Assembly (NCBI RefSeq): GCF_014283215.1
Contig: NZ_JACOMF010000039.1
Span: 1-50,142, forward strand
Direction: 5' to 3'
Length of the DNA: 50,142 nucleotides
Origin: Siccirubricoccus deserti
GTDB taxonomy: Bacteria > Pseudomonadota > Alphaproteobacteria > Acetobacterales > Acetobacteraceae
The notes beneath the pieces are model-generated. The model saw only the letters and a list, made by a program, of their open reading frames with translations. It did no database searches and was not told where the DNA came from. The position numbers and the translations under genes were made by a program. Of this stretch, positions 17,986 to 26,404 are shown in pieces; the stretch's first letter is position 1; every line of letters begins with the position of its first letter.

Positions 17986-18231
17986 AGCTTCGATTTGTCG
18001 GCGGCATTCTCCGATGGCCAGATCGACGCCCGCGGATCAGTGGCCTGGGGCGGTCCTGCATACCGCAAGATCGGCATCGGCACAGGCGGCCGCGGCGGTC
18101 TCGGCCGGCACCTGGAACTGTGGCCAATCACGACGAACGAGGCCGTCTCCGCTGGCGGCGGCCAGGGCGGCGGAACGCCGCCATGATCCGTTGCGAATGC
18201 TCGATGCGCCTATGCCATCCGACCACCTCCT

Positions 18232-20391
18232 CTAGGCGCCAGCCGTCATACCCAGCCGCCTCTGCCAGGAGCCGCTCTCGCCGAGGATCCAAAGCGGTTC
18301 CCTCTCGCGCGGCTGTTGCACCCGCTCGATCTGCAGCCGCAGCGCGCCAGCGTTGTTGCCGGCCGTCTGCCACAGGTCATTCGCAAAGAAATAGAGCAGG
18401 CCCGGTGCGGCGTCATTGCGCAGGCACACGGAACGCCTGGCGTCGCGGAGGTCGGCGCCGATCGAGGCGATCTGGCCCTGCAGCTCCTCGGGGTCCCGCC
18501 AGTAGAGATACCGCAGCAGCCGCCACAAGCCGTATTCCTGCAGCTTCCATTCGCGCGGATGCGCCACCGCGGCGCAGAGCTGCGTCCAGGGCTGGTCCGG
18601 CAGGCGCCGGCTGAAGCCGAAGAGGCGGCGCAGCAGCCTGACCTCCTTGTCCGGTTGCCCGCCGGGGCCGCAGGGCCGCTCCTCCCCGTCGCGCCAGAGG
18701 CCGCCGAGATAGGTGATCCGGTAGGTGGCGCGGTCCAGCACGATCCCCGTGCGGTCCCACTCCCGGCCTGCCTCCACGTCGATCACCAGCGGCCGGCCGG
18801 GCTCCGGGCGCAGGAAGTCCGGCCGCGCTAGGCGGGTGTGGGAAATTCGCATCCGCTCCAGCACTGAAGGGTGCAGCGTGCCTGGTGGCGCGGGATCGGC
18901 CGGCTCGTCGGCACCCGGCACGGGGTGCCAGCGCGGCCAGCTTCCGAAGAGCCGCCAGGACGGCTTGCGGCGCAACTCGTCATGCAGCCGCGCGATCGCG
19001 CTCGGCCGTCGGTTCTCGTCGATCCAGGCGTTGAACCTGAGCCCGTGGCGCCGCGCTGCCTCGACCATCCAGGCGAGGGTGATGTCCGACAGCCCCGTCT
19101 CGGCATAGCCGCCGCCGACATCACCATGCGCGCCGCGGAACCACACCTGCTGCAACCGGGTGCCGGTGTCCTTCGGCCGGGAGAAGGGCGTGGGGAAGAA
19201 TTGGGAGCGACGCTCATCCATGGCCATGGCGTGGTAGACGTAGCGGCAGATGGCCATCGGGTCGGTGGAGAGCGACCGGTTCCGCCAGATCGGCAGGACG
19301 CGGAACCACCAGCCCCAGAGCGGCACGCCGAGCGATCCCACGGTGTCGAAGAGGCCGAGGAATTCGATGCGCACCTCGTCCGGGTCATGGATCATGCTGC
19401 GGGGCACCGGAACGACCTGCGCGGGATCCGCCCGCGTGCGGTAGAGATGCACGACATCATCGGCGTAGCGCCCGTATTCCGCGCGCAACAGGCCGCAGCG
19501 CCCGATCACCCCGGCGACGCATCGCGCGGTGTAGGCGCCGCGCGAGAAGCCGATGAGGTATATGCGGTCCCCGGGCCGGTACTGGCGGACGATCTCGGCA
19601 TAGGCCTGCGCGATGTTCTCGGTGATGCCGATGCCGGTCGCGCCCTCGATCAGCCGGCGAAGACGTCCGAAGGTGGCGGCAATCTGCCCACCGGTGCGCG
19701 AGCCCACAGTCTCAAGCACGCGGCGCGAAAAGGCGGCCTCCGCCGCGGTCGAGGAGGTGTCGGTGGCAACGCCCGGATCATACCAGCTTGTCTGCGTATC
19801 GTCGCAGACCAGGCCATGATGGATCTTCCAGACATTGGTGGTGGCCGGCAGCCCCTCCTCCTCGTCGTCGGGGCGGTTGCCGGTGCCGTCACAGCAGATG
19901 ACGATCCGACGTCCCCCCTCGGGCGGCGGGACGAGGGCCGGCTCGGCATTCGCCGGCAGAGGATCGGGCGCATCCGGTCCGACGCCATCCAGTCCGAACA
20001 GGGTGCGCCGGCGCCGGAATGCCGCGACGGTGGCGAGAATGGTGCGGAGCACGGAGACCAGGGCCAAGGCGCCGACCAGGGCTGCCGCCAGAACGACCAC
20101 CACCTGCAAAGCTCGCGCGCTCCAGCCGACCCAACCGGCACCGACGTCGCCTCGCGGTGCGAGCCACAGGACGGCCGCAGCCGTCACGGTGAACAGGACC
20201 AATGCGACGATCACCGTCGCGATCCAGAACATCAGCAGCCGCAGGCGGAAGCGCCGCTCCCCTGACAGGCGCCAGACCGGGCCAAGGCATCGGGCGCAGC
20301 CGTGCACGGCGAGCCGGCCGACCCACCATCCCAACAGGCCGAGGGCAGTGGCGACCGCCAGCAGCCCCCCGAAAATACCGCCTGTCTGCAT
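18232..20391 (-). CDS. Membrane-anchored DUF2235 alpha/beta-hydrolase
   Basis: The 719-residue protein has three hydrophobic segments (about residues 5-30, 50-78 and 92-122), then a DUF2235 domain. It opens with RRIVICCDGTGNRPDDEEEG near residue 185, and the nucleophile elbow GFSRGA holds Ser283; further landmarks are VGSLGVPLWG, YVYHAMAMDERR and WFRGAHGDVGGGY. DUF2235 is the domain of Tle1-type phospholipase effectors of type VI secretion, but also occurs in housekeeping hydrolases. An N-terminal membrane anchor and the lack of any secretion gene nearby argue against a classic effector. The start at 20391 is chosen for its AGGAG site; an upstream in-frame ATG adds 27 residues. It is divergent from the peptidase gene at 20689. 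The substrate is not known. Confidence 0.82.
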   Translation of the reverse strand: MQTGGIFGGLLAVATALGLLGWWVGRLAVHGCARCLGPVWRLSGERRFRLRLLMFWIATVIVALVLFTVTAAAVLWLAPRGDVGAGWVGWSARALQVVVVLAAALVGALALVSVLRTILATVAAFRRRRTLFGLDGVGPDAPDPLPANAEPALVPPPEGGRRIVICCDGTGNRPDDEEEGLPATTNVWKIHHGLVCDDTQTSWYDPGVATDTSSTAAEAAFSRRVLETVGSRTGGQIAATFGRLRRLIEGATGIGITENIAQAYAEIVRQYRPGDRIYLIGFSRGAYTARCVAGVIGRCGLLRAEYGRYADDVVHLYRTRADPAQVVPVPRSMIHDPDEVRIEFLGLFDTVGSLGVPLWGWWFRVLPIWRNRSLSTDPMAICRYVYHAMAMDERRSQFFPTPFSRPKDTGTRLQQVWFRGAHGDVGGGYAETGLSDITLAWMVEAARRHGLRFNAWIDENRRPSAIARLHDELRRKPSWRLFGSWPRWHPVPGADEPADPAPPGTLHPSVLERMRISHTRLARPDFLRPEPGRPLVIDVEAGREWDRTGIVLDRATYRITYLGGLWRDGEERPCGPGGQPDKEVRLLRRLFGFSRRLPDQPWTQLCAAVAHPREWKLQEYGLWRLLRYLYWRDPEELQGQIASIGADLRDARRSVCLRNDAAPGLLYFFANDLWQTAGNNAGALRLQIERVQQPREREPLWILGESGSWQRRLGMTAGA

Positions 20392-20688
20392 GTGCAACTC
20401 CTGCAAGGAATATTGCGGCTTCGACAGCCGGAGCCCGCCAGGCGGCGTCGTGACGCAGCATTGCAGATGCACCGGCCGCCTGCGGCAAGCGGAAACATTC
20501 GGCCGATCCTGCAGGATCGGTGATGCCGCCCGGCACCATCAGGCGCTGCCCGGTGAGACCCTCAGCCCGAGCCAGCCATAGGTCCGCAGTAACGGCGACG
20601 TGTGCCACCGGAGTGCAGCAAGCCAGGCTAACTGGCCGCACCGGATCCGGCCCAGGCAGAAGGAACAGGATCCGTGGGGGAGGCCCAC

Positions 20689-21492
20689 ATGTCGCACTGG
20701 ACACGGACGGTTGTGTTGGACGGCTCGCGTGTGAACCTGAACGGTCCCCTGCGGGGCGCCCGCAACAAGACGATGCTGGCGGTGTTCGGGAGCCCGCGCG
20801 GCAGCTTCTCGCAGAAATGCCAGCCGGTGACGAACGAGCGGCTCAGGAGCCTCATCGTGACCGAGGATGTGGGCCCGTTCCGGGTCACCGGGCTGCGGCC
20901 TGCGGTCCGGACGCTGCGAACCATCTTCGCCGATGTGAAGGCGGCCGAGCCGGACATCCATGGTCGGCTCGGCACGGCGGGCATGCTCTGCGCGCGCTTC
21001 GTGCGCGACAGCACCAGCGCCATCAGCAATCACTCCTGGGGAACGGCGATCGACCTGACGATCGATGGGGTCCTGGATGCGCGCGGCGACCGCAAGGCGC
21101 AGCAGGGGCTGCTGCAGATCTTCAAGCATTTCAACAATCATGGCTTCTACTGGGGGGCAGCCTTCCCCACTGAGGACGCCATGCATTTCGAGGCGTCCGA
21201 AGACCTGATCCACGATTGGCAGGCAAAGGGCGAACTCGGCGAGGTTCCGGCCGCCGGCACGGAGCCGGACAGCCTGCTCGAATTCGGCGACCGCGGCGCG
21301 GAGATTGCCGCCCTGCAGGAAATGTTGTCGAAGGTCCTGGGGATCTCCATCAAGGCGGACGGAACCTTCGGCCCGGCGACGCGGGCCGCAGTCGTGGACT
21401 TCCAGAGCCGGACGGCGGGGCTCGCGACGGACGGGGTCGTCGGGATGAAAACCCTCGCGGCGCTGCGGGCTGCGTTGTCCGGGACGGGATAG
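20689..21492 (+). CDS. M15-type peptidoglycan peptidase with C-terminal peptidoglycan-binding domain
   Basis: The 267-residue protein has a VanY/M15-like zinc peptidase part with NHSWGTAIDLTI (zinc ligands His and Asp, near residues 110-120) and the later AMHFEA histidine. A peptidoglycan-binding type 1 domain follows (about 198-262; LEFGDRGAEIAALQEMLSKV and DGTFGPATRAAVVDFQ). Such enzymes cut stem peptides of the cell wall. No signal peptide is seen, so export is unexplained. The ATG at 20689 has GGGGAGG 5 nt before it; the GTG at 20674 is less likely. It is followed after 8 nt by a secreted protein gene, probably in one operon. Confidence 0.8.
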   Translation: MSHWTRTVVLDGSRVNLNGPLRGARNKTMLAVFGSPRGSFSQKCQPVTNERLRSLIVTEDVGPFRVTGLRPAVRTLRTIFADVKAAEPDIHGRLGTAGMLCARFVRDSTSAISNHSWGTAIDLTIDGVLDARGDRKAQQGLLQIFKHFNNHGFYWGAAFPTEDAMHFEASEDLIHDWQAKGELGEVPAAGTEPDSLLEFGDRGAEIAALQEMLSKVLGISIKADGTFGPATRAAVVDFQSRTAGLATDGVVGMKTLAALRAALSGTG

Positions 21493-21500
21493 GGAGCGCC

Positions 21501-22073
21501 ATGGCACAGCGCCGCCTCACAGCCTGGATCACCGCCATCCTGGCAGCCGGCGGTTGTGGCCTGCCGGCTTCGGCGGCGGGAGCCATGGATATGACATTCG
21601 ACGCGCCGGTGCCGCTCTCACGGTGCACGGCGCTGCGCGGCACCGGCCTGCCGGCGGCGCTGCGCAGGCCCGGGGTCACGGGCAGGCGGTGCCTCGTACA
21701 GCCCGCGCTTCGCATCTTTGTCCTGTCATCGGATCCGACCTCGTGGCCGGCGGTGCAGCACGGGCGTGACCCGGTCATGAGCCTCGAGGATCCGGTGGCG
21801 AGGCGGCTCTGGGTGGCTGATGCGGGGCCGGTCGGGGTGAGCTTCGCAAGCGCCAGGCTCGTGGTGGCGCGTGATGCGCGAGGCGAGCCGCGGGCAGCCT
21901 ATTATTCGGGCCTGGCCGACCGGCTTGACGGCACCGGCAGCGTCGAGGTCTTTGTCACCATCCGCACCGGCCGCAGGGTGTGCCTGCTGGGTGTCTCGGC
22001 CAAGGAGGCAGAGGCGCGGCAGATCGCCGCGGACGAGGGGAGCGACTGTCTTCCCGCCGTCGACGGCGGATGA
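21501..22073 (+). CDS. Secreted protein of unknown function
   Basis: The 190-residue product begins MAQRRLTAWITAILAAGG and has a signal peptide with likely cleavage after ASAAGA near residue 28. Cysteines in the mature part (SRCTALRG, GRRCLVQP, RRVCLLGV, GSDCLPAV) could form two disulfides. The family was not recognised. GGGAG lies just before the start and the gene is 8 nt downstream of the peptidase gene, so the two may act together in the periplasm, for example as enzyme and inhibitor or cofactor. That link is inferred from position only. Confidence 0.7.
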   Translation: MAQRRLTAWITAILAAGGCGLPASAAGAMDMTFDAPVPLSRCTALRGTGLPAALRRPGVTGRRCLVQPALRIFVLSSDPTSWPAVQHGRDPVMSLEDPVARRLWVADAGPVGVSFASARLVVARDARGEPRAAYYSGLADRLDGTGSVEVFVTIRTGRRVCLLGVSAKEAEARQIAADEGSDCLPAVDGG

Positions 22074-22083
22074 CACGGCACCG

Positions 22084-22103
22084 GGCCGGCGCGGACGCCG
22101 GCC
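22084..22103 (+). terminator. Hairpin after the secreted-protein gene
   Basis: GGCCGGCG pairs perfectly with CGCCGGCC across a CGGA loop, 10 nt after the stop codon. There is no T-run, so it may be a weak terminator or a 3' end stabiliser. Confidence 0.45.
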
Positions 22104-22384
22104 GCATGAGCCACGCACGCGGGATGCTTGCGCCAGGATGAATCTTCATTACCGGCCACTGCCCGATCCTGGCGTGCAGCGTCTCGACCCTCGACCCTCC
22201 ACTGCCGCCGTGGCAGGCCTTCATCGTGAATGGGGTCTGCCGCTTAGGATGACAGCATGAATCACGCGGCCAACCAGCAAAGCCGGAGGCTGATTGCTTC
22301 AGCCTGAATCCATCCGCTTCCAGCTTCGCGGCCGTGGCGGGATCCCAGGACCATGGACCCGCACGTGCCAGCTACGGCAGGCGA
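22104..22384. other. Intergenic space with no supported gene
   Basis: This stretch separates the end of the peptidase operon from the end of the TetR gene. A 40-codon reading from about 22138 exists but has no homology, poor ribosome-site spacing and no conserved features. No other element is seen. Confidence 0.5.
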
Positions 22385-23065
22385 TCAGCCGGTCACCGGC
22401 GCGCGGAAGCCGGCGCAGAGGAAGGGCACGAGCTTCGCCAGCGCCATGTCGACTTCGCCCGGCCGGCACTGGCCCTCGGTGATCGACTGGATGCGACCGC
22501 TACCGGCCATGGTGTAGATCATCGTGCCGAGCATGAAGTGGAAGCGCCACTCGACCTCGGCCCGTGGCAGCTCGGGCAGGGCCGCGTCGATGGCATCGAG
22601 GAAGGCGCGGGTGCTCGGGTTGAAGGCCTGCGCCACGATGCGGCGGTACAATTCCTCGCTCTCGACCGAGAGCCGTGCCCGCAGGCGGCCAAAGGTCGCG
22701 CCGTCGACCCCGGCCTCGAGGCCGAGCGAGAAGGCCGGGCGCAGGAATGCCTCGAGCAGTTGCTCGAGCATCGGCGGCCGTCCCGGCCCCTCGGCGCAGC
22801 ACGCGAGCAACCGCATACGCTCTGCCGTGATCGGCTGTGCGCGGCGGAGGAACAGCGCCTCCAGCAGCTTCTCCTTCGAACCGAAATAATAGTTCACCGC
22901 AGCGAGGTTCACCCCCGCCTCGGCCGTGATCTCCCTGAGGCCGACTCCCGCCATGCCGCGCGCGGCGAAGAGGCGCGCCGCGGCGCTCAGGATTCGGTCC
23001 ACCGTTGGTATCTGCACGCCCGGACCCTCGCCCGGCCGATCCATCGCGGCAAGGTCGCTGCCCAT
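22385..23065 (-). CDS. TetR-family transcriptional regulator
   Basis: The 226-residue protein has the TetR helix-turn-helix near the N-terminus: VDRILSAAARLFAARGMAGVGLREI, then AEAGVNLAAVNYYFGSKEKLLEALF. The helical C-terminal half (RLRARLSVESEELYRRIVAQAF, EVEWRFHFMLGTMIYTMAG) resembles the ligand domain of PsrA-like fatty-acid-responsive regulators, but this is tentative. The start is uncertain: 23065 is preferred since it leaves room for the palindrome at 23104; 23095 and 23044 are alternatives. It faces the 9 kb catabolic operon at 23273 and probably represses it. Confidence 0.85.
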   Translation of the reverse strand: MGSDLAAMDRPGEGPGVQIPTVDRILSAAARLFAARGMAGVGLREITAEAGVNLAAVNYYFGSKEKLLEALFLRRAQPITAERMRLLACCAEGPGRPPMLEQLLEAFLRPAFSLGLEAGVDGATFGRLRARLSVESEELYRRIVAQAFNPSTRAFLDAIDAALPELPRAEVEWRFHFMLGTMIYTMAGSGRIQSITEGQCRPGEVDMALAKLVPFLCAGFRAPVTG

Positions 23066-23103
23066 TTTTCTGGTCTCGATACGCTTGACACTCATGCGTC
23101 CGT

Positions 23104-23121
23104 ATAAAACACTCGTTTGAT
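23104..23121. promoter_or_regulatory. Candidate TetR operator palindrome
   Basis: ATAAAAC-ACTC-GTTTGAT is an inverted repeat with 6 of 7 matching pairs between the divergent TetR and receptor genes. Its core AAAC-N4-GTTT fits the known operator shape of PsrA-type TetR regulators. It is the most AT-rich spot in the spacer, and TTGACA at 23085-23090 lies beside it. Binding is not shown. Confidence 0.5.
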
Positions 23122-23272
23122 CAAGGCCAGTCCGGAGCCGAGGCACGATCCAAGGCTTCGGTCCCGGCTTGAATGAAACGGACCGCGCGCCCGCCTGCCG
23201 ATGTGGATCGGACGCGTGCCGGTCCGGAGCGAAGGCGGCCGAACCGACCTTCGCCAATGGGAGGGACGTTCC

Positions 23273-24259
23273 ATGCGGCTGCACCGCCGGACCTTGCTCG
23301 CCGCCACCGGCCTATCCGCCGGGGCCGGCACCTTTGCCAGGGCGGAGAACTGGCCCTCGCGCCCCCTGCGCATGTGGGTGCCCTTCGCGCCTGGCGGGCC
23401 GATGGACATCTTCGGCCGGCCGCTCGCCGAGCGCCTCGGTGAGGCGCTGGGCCAGACCGTGGTGTTCGAGAACAAGCCGGGCGCCAACGGCATCGTCGCC
23501 ACCCACCAGGTCGCCACCGCGCGGCCGGACGGGGAGATGCTGCTCTTCACCACCGGCAGCCTGATCGGCAATCTCGCCTTCAGCCAGCAGCCGCTGCCCT
23601 ACGACCCGATGAAGGACGTGGCGCCGGTCTCGCTCGTCGCGGACGGCACCGGCATGATGCTGGTCGGGCGGCCCGACCTGCCGGCAGACATGGCCGGGAT
23701 CGCAGAACTGGCGCGCCGCAAGCCCGGTGGACTGTCCTGCGCCATCACCGGCTTCGGCAACATCACCCATCTCGCCGCCGAGCAGTTCAAGGAGTTCACC
23801 GGCGCCGAGCTGCTGCTCGTCCCGCTGCACGGTACCGGCCCGAGCATCACCGAGATCCTCGCCGGCAATGTGGACATGACCTTCTCCACCGTGCCGCCGA
23901 TCCTGCCCTTCATCCGCGACGGCAAGCTGCGCGCCATCGGCTACACCGGTCGCCGCCGTGCCCTGCTCGTGCCCGAGATCCCGACCATGAAGGAACAGGG
24001 CTTCGCCGAGTGGGAGCTCATCGGCATGATGGGCCTCTGGACCACCGCCGGCACGCCGCAGGCGCGCATCCTGAAGGTCCAGCGTGCGGTGCACGACATC
24101 GTCCGCGCCCCTGCCCTCGCGAAGCTCCTGCGCGAGGGCGAGTTCGAGCCGCAAGGCAGCTCGCCCGAGGAGTTCGCGGACTACCTGCAACGCGAGCTCG
24201 CCATGCAGCTCGCCATCGCGCGCCGGGTGGGTCTGGCATCCAGGGGAAGGGCGCGCTGA
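23273..24259 (+). CDS. Bug/TctC-type periplasmic solute receptor
   Basis: The 328-residue protein has a twin-arginine-like signal (MRLHRRTLLAATGLSAGAG) cleaved near FARAE. The mature protein shows the TctC pattern WPSRPLRMWVPFAPGGPMDI, VVFENKPGANGIVATHQVA and DVAPVSLVADGTGMMLV. It resembles the product of 29779-30741 closely (both carry NGIVAT and TGMMLVGR-like or GMMLVGR segments), so the two are paralogs within the same operon. GGAGGG precedes the start at 23273. It is the first gene after the TetR operator, and a stop-codon hairpin follows it. The ligand is probably a carboxylate. Confidence 0.88.
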   Translation: MRLHRRTLLAATGLSAGAGTFARAENWPSRPLRMWVPFAPGGPMDIFGRPLAERLGEALGQTVVFENKPGANGIVATHQVATARPDGEMLLFTTGSLIGNLAFSQQPLPYDPMKDVAPVSLVADGTGMMLVGRPDLPADMAGIAELARRKPGGLSCAITGFGNITHLAAEQFKEFTGAELLLVPLHGTGPSITEILAGNVDMTFSTVPPILPFIRDGKLRAIGYTGRRRALLVPEIPTMKEQGFAEWELIGMMGLWTTAGTPQARILKVQRAVHDIVRAPALAKLLREGEFEPQGSSPEEFADYLQRELAMQLAIARRVGLASRGRAR

Positions 24260-24267
24260 GCGCGCCC
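24249..24267 (+). promoter_or_regulatory. Hairpin with the receptor gene's stop codon as its loop
   Basis: GGGCGCGC (24249-24256) pairs perfectly with GCGCGCCC (24260-24267), and the 3-nt loop is the TGA stop of the receptor gene. As at 12117, it sits between a receptor gene and the rest of its operon and could raise receptor expression relative to the enzymes. No T-run follows, so full termination is unlikely. Confidence 0.5.
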
Positions 24268-24332
24268 CGGACCCGCCACGGCGTGCTGCCGCGTTGAATT
24301 CAATCCCGAACATCCGAGCGAAGCGAGGCACT

Positions 24333-25115
24333 ATGCCGCCCGAGACGACCACCGACCGCATCGCCGTCCATGGCATCGAGATGGAGGTGCTGCGCCTCGG
24401 CGCCGGGGCGCCGGTGCTGTTCCTGCACGGCTTCCACCCGGCACGGCGCGATGCCCGCTTCCTCGAGCTGCTGGGACGGCGGATGCAGGTCATCGCGCCC
24501 TGCCATCCCGGCTTCGGCGGCACGCCCAGGCCGAAGGATTTCGAGAGCGTCTACGACCTGCTGCATCTCTACGGCCAGCTGATCGAGACGCTCGGCCATC
24601 CCAGGGTCTCGCTCATCGGCTCCTCCTTCGGCGGTTGGCTGGCCGCCGAGCTGGCGCTGCGCATGCCGTCCCGCATCGACCGGCTTGTGCTGGTCGACAG
24701 CCTCGGCATCAAGGTGAGCGGCCGCGAGACGCCGGATATCCTCGACATCTTCAACCTCCACCCCGACAAGGTCCGTGCCGCCACCTGGCACGATCCGCGG
24801 CACGCGCCGGACTACGACGCCATGGAGGACGAAGCGCTGATCGCGCTGCACCGCGGCCGGGAGGCGCTCTCGCTCTATGGCTGGCATCCCTACATGCATC
24901 ACCCCCGGCTGGCCTATTGGCTGCCGGCGATCAAGGCGACGACGCTGGTGCTCTGGGGCGCCTCCGACGGCATCGTGAAGCCCGCCTACGGCAAGGCGAT
25001 GGCGCGGCTGATCCCCGGCGCCCAGTTCGCGCAGATCGCCGAAGCCGGCCACCACCCCGAGATCGAGCAGCCGGACGCCTTCGCCGACCACGTCACCGGC
25101 TTCCTGTCCTGCTGA
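24333..25115 (+). CDS. Alpha/beta-fold hydrolase
   Basis: The 260-residue enzyme has a complete catalytic triad: Ser98 in GSSFGG, Asp212 in WGASDG and His240 in AGHHPE. The oxyanion segment is LFLHGFHPAR. The nearest type is the esterase or C-C bond hydrolase group used in aromatic meta-cleavage and lactone breakdown. It stands 73 bp after the receptor gene and 24 bp before the flavin monooxygenase. GAGG lies a few bases before the ATG. In an oxygenase operon it most likely hydrolyses an ester, lactone or ring-cleavage product; the exact substrate is unknown. Confidence 0.87.
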   Translation: MPPETTTDRIAVHGIEMEVLRLGAGAPVLFLHGFHPARRDARFLELLGRRMQVIAPCHPGFGGTPRPKDFESVYDLLHLYGQLIETLGHPRVSLIGSSFGGWLAAELALRMPSRIDRLVLVDSLGIKVSGRETPDILDIFNLHPDKVRAATWHDPRHAPDYDAMEDEALIALHRGREALSLYGWHPYMHHPRLAYWLPAIKATTLVLWGASDGIVKPAYGKAMARLIPGAQFAQIAEAGHHPEIEQPDAFADHVTGFLSC

Positions 25116-25139
25116 CCAACGCCTTCCGGAGAGACGACC

Positions 25140-26360
25140 ATGGATGCCTGGTGGCAGTGCGAGATTCCGTACCCTTACGTCGACAAGAGCATCACCGATG
25201 CCGCGGATTCGGTCCGCGCCAGCCTGCCCAACCGGCTCTGCGACCCGAAGATCGCGGCTGACCTCTTCCATGAGGTGCTGGACGAGTTCGCACTCTGCGA
25301 CGAACTCGGCATGAATGTCCTCTGCATCGAGCACCACGCCGGGATCAACTCCCTCATCGGATCCAACCCGATGATCACCGGCATCCTGGCCCGGCAGACG
25401 AAGAACGTGCGGGTCCTCAGCCTCGGCACGCTGGTCTCGCTGCGGCCGGATCCGGTCCGGGTGGCGGAGGAATACGCCACGGCCGACTGCCTGCTGCGCG
25501 GCCGCTTCGAGATTGGCTTCGTCAAGTCGGGCGGGACCGAGGTCGCCAGCTCCAACATGCAGCCGGTCAACAACGAGGAGCGCTTCTGGGAGGCGATCGA
25601 CCTCGTCAAGAAGACGCTGACCAGCCATGACGGCCCCTTCAGCTGGGAGGGCAAGCACTACACCCATCGGCACGTGAACATCTGGCCCGGCCCCTATCAG
25701 CGGCCGCATCCGCGGATGTGGGCGGCGACCGGCGATCCGCGCAGCGCCGCCGAGGTCGGCCGCCGCGGCATGACGCATGTGCTGGTGCTGCGCGGGCCGG
25801 AGGGCACGAGGAAGGCCTACGAAGCCCATCGCGCGGCGCGGCGGGAAGCCGGCCTGCCGAAGGTGACGACCGACAATTTCGCCTATGCCGCCATGGTCTA
25901 TGTCGGCGACACCGAGGAGGAGGGGATCGAGGGCGGCAGCAAGCTGCTCTGGTTCCTCAACACCAGCCTGAAAGCCGCGCCGCAATACAACAAATTCCTG
26001 CCCGGCGCGGCACCACCGCAGGCGGCGCCCGGCCTCTACCGGACGAAGCCGCGCGCCGACGCCGGCATCGCCTTCGCAAATGCCGAGAAGGGCGTGACCT
26101 CGGCCAGCCAGAACGCGCAGAAACTCATGGGGCTGACCGCGCAGGAGGCGATGCAGCAAGGCATCCTCTTCGCCGGCAACCCTGACAGCGTCCATCGCCA
26201 GATCATGGAGTTCTACGACAAGGTCGGCGGCTTCGGGCACCTTTGCCTGATCGGCCGCAGCGGCTTCATGACGCATGCGGAGTCGAAGAAGGGCATCCGC
26301 CTCTTCAGCAACGAGGTGCTGCCGCGGCTGCGGGAAATAGCACCCATCGAGGTCGGCTGA
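25140..26360 (+). CDS. LLM-class flavin-dependent monooxygenase (distinct type)
   Basis: The 406-residue protein is luciferase-like (MNVLCIEHHAGINSL, VLSLGTLVSLRPDPVRVAEEYATADCLLRGRFEIGF) but not close to the two copies at 7411 and 15625. A motif RPHPRMWAATGDPRSAAEVGRRG and the HRQIMEFYDKVGGFGHLCLIGR region fit the FMNH2-dependent alkanal-type fold. GGAGAG precedes the ATG. It lies between an alpha/beta hydrolase and an FAD monooxygenase, so it probably performs one of several oxidations of one pathway. It needs a flavin reductase that is not in this window. Confidence 0.88.
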   Translation: MDAWWQCEIPYPYVDKSITDAADSVRASLPNRLCDPKIAADLFHEVLDEFALCDELGMNVLCIEHHAGINSLIGSNPMITGILARQTKNVRVLSLGTLVSLRPDPVRVAEEYATADCLLRGRFEIGFVKSGGTEVASSNMQPVNNEERFWEAIDLVKKTLTSHDGPFSWEGKHYTHRHVNIWPGPYQRPHPRMWAATGDPRSAAEVGRRGMTHVLVLRGPEGTRKAYEAHRAARREAGLPKVTTDNFAYAAMVYVGDTEEEGIEGGSKLLWFLNTSLKAAPQYNKFLPGAAPPQAAPGLYRTKPRADAGIAFANAEKGVTSASQNAQKLMGLTAQEAMQQGILFAGNPDSVHRQIMEFYDKVGGFGHLCLIGRSGFMTHAESKKGIRLFSNEVLPRLREIAPIEVG

Positions 26361-26404
26361 CATGCCGCCTGCGCCTGCCACGTCCCGCACCGCGGAGGAA
26401 GTCC

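Noticed and set aside
18871-20265. Plus-strand frame of 464 codons opposite the DUF2235 gene
   Set aside because: Low-complexity composition and full antisense overlap with a well supported hydrolase gene.
18232-20391. Type VI secretion effector cluster
   Set aside because: The DUF2235 domain alone is suggestive, but there are no VgrG, PAAR, Hcp or adaptor genes nearby.
22138-22260. Short plus-strand reading of 40 codons after the secreted-protein gene
   Set aside because: AGGA touches the start codon, no conserved features, no homology recognised.
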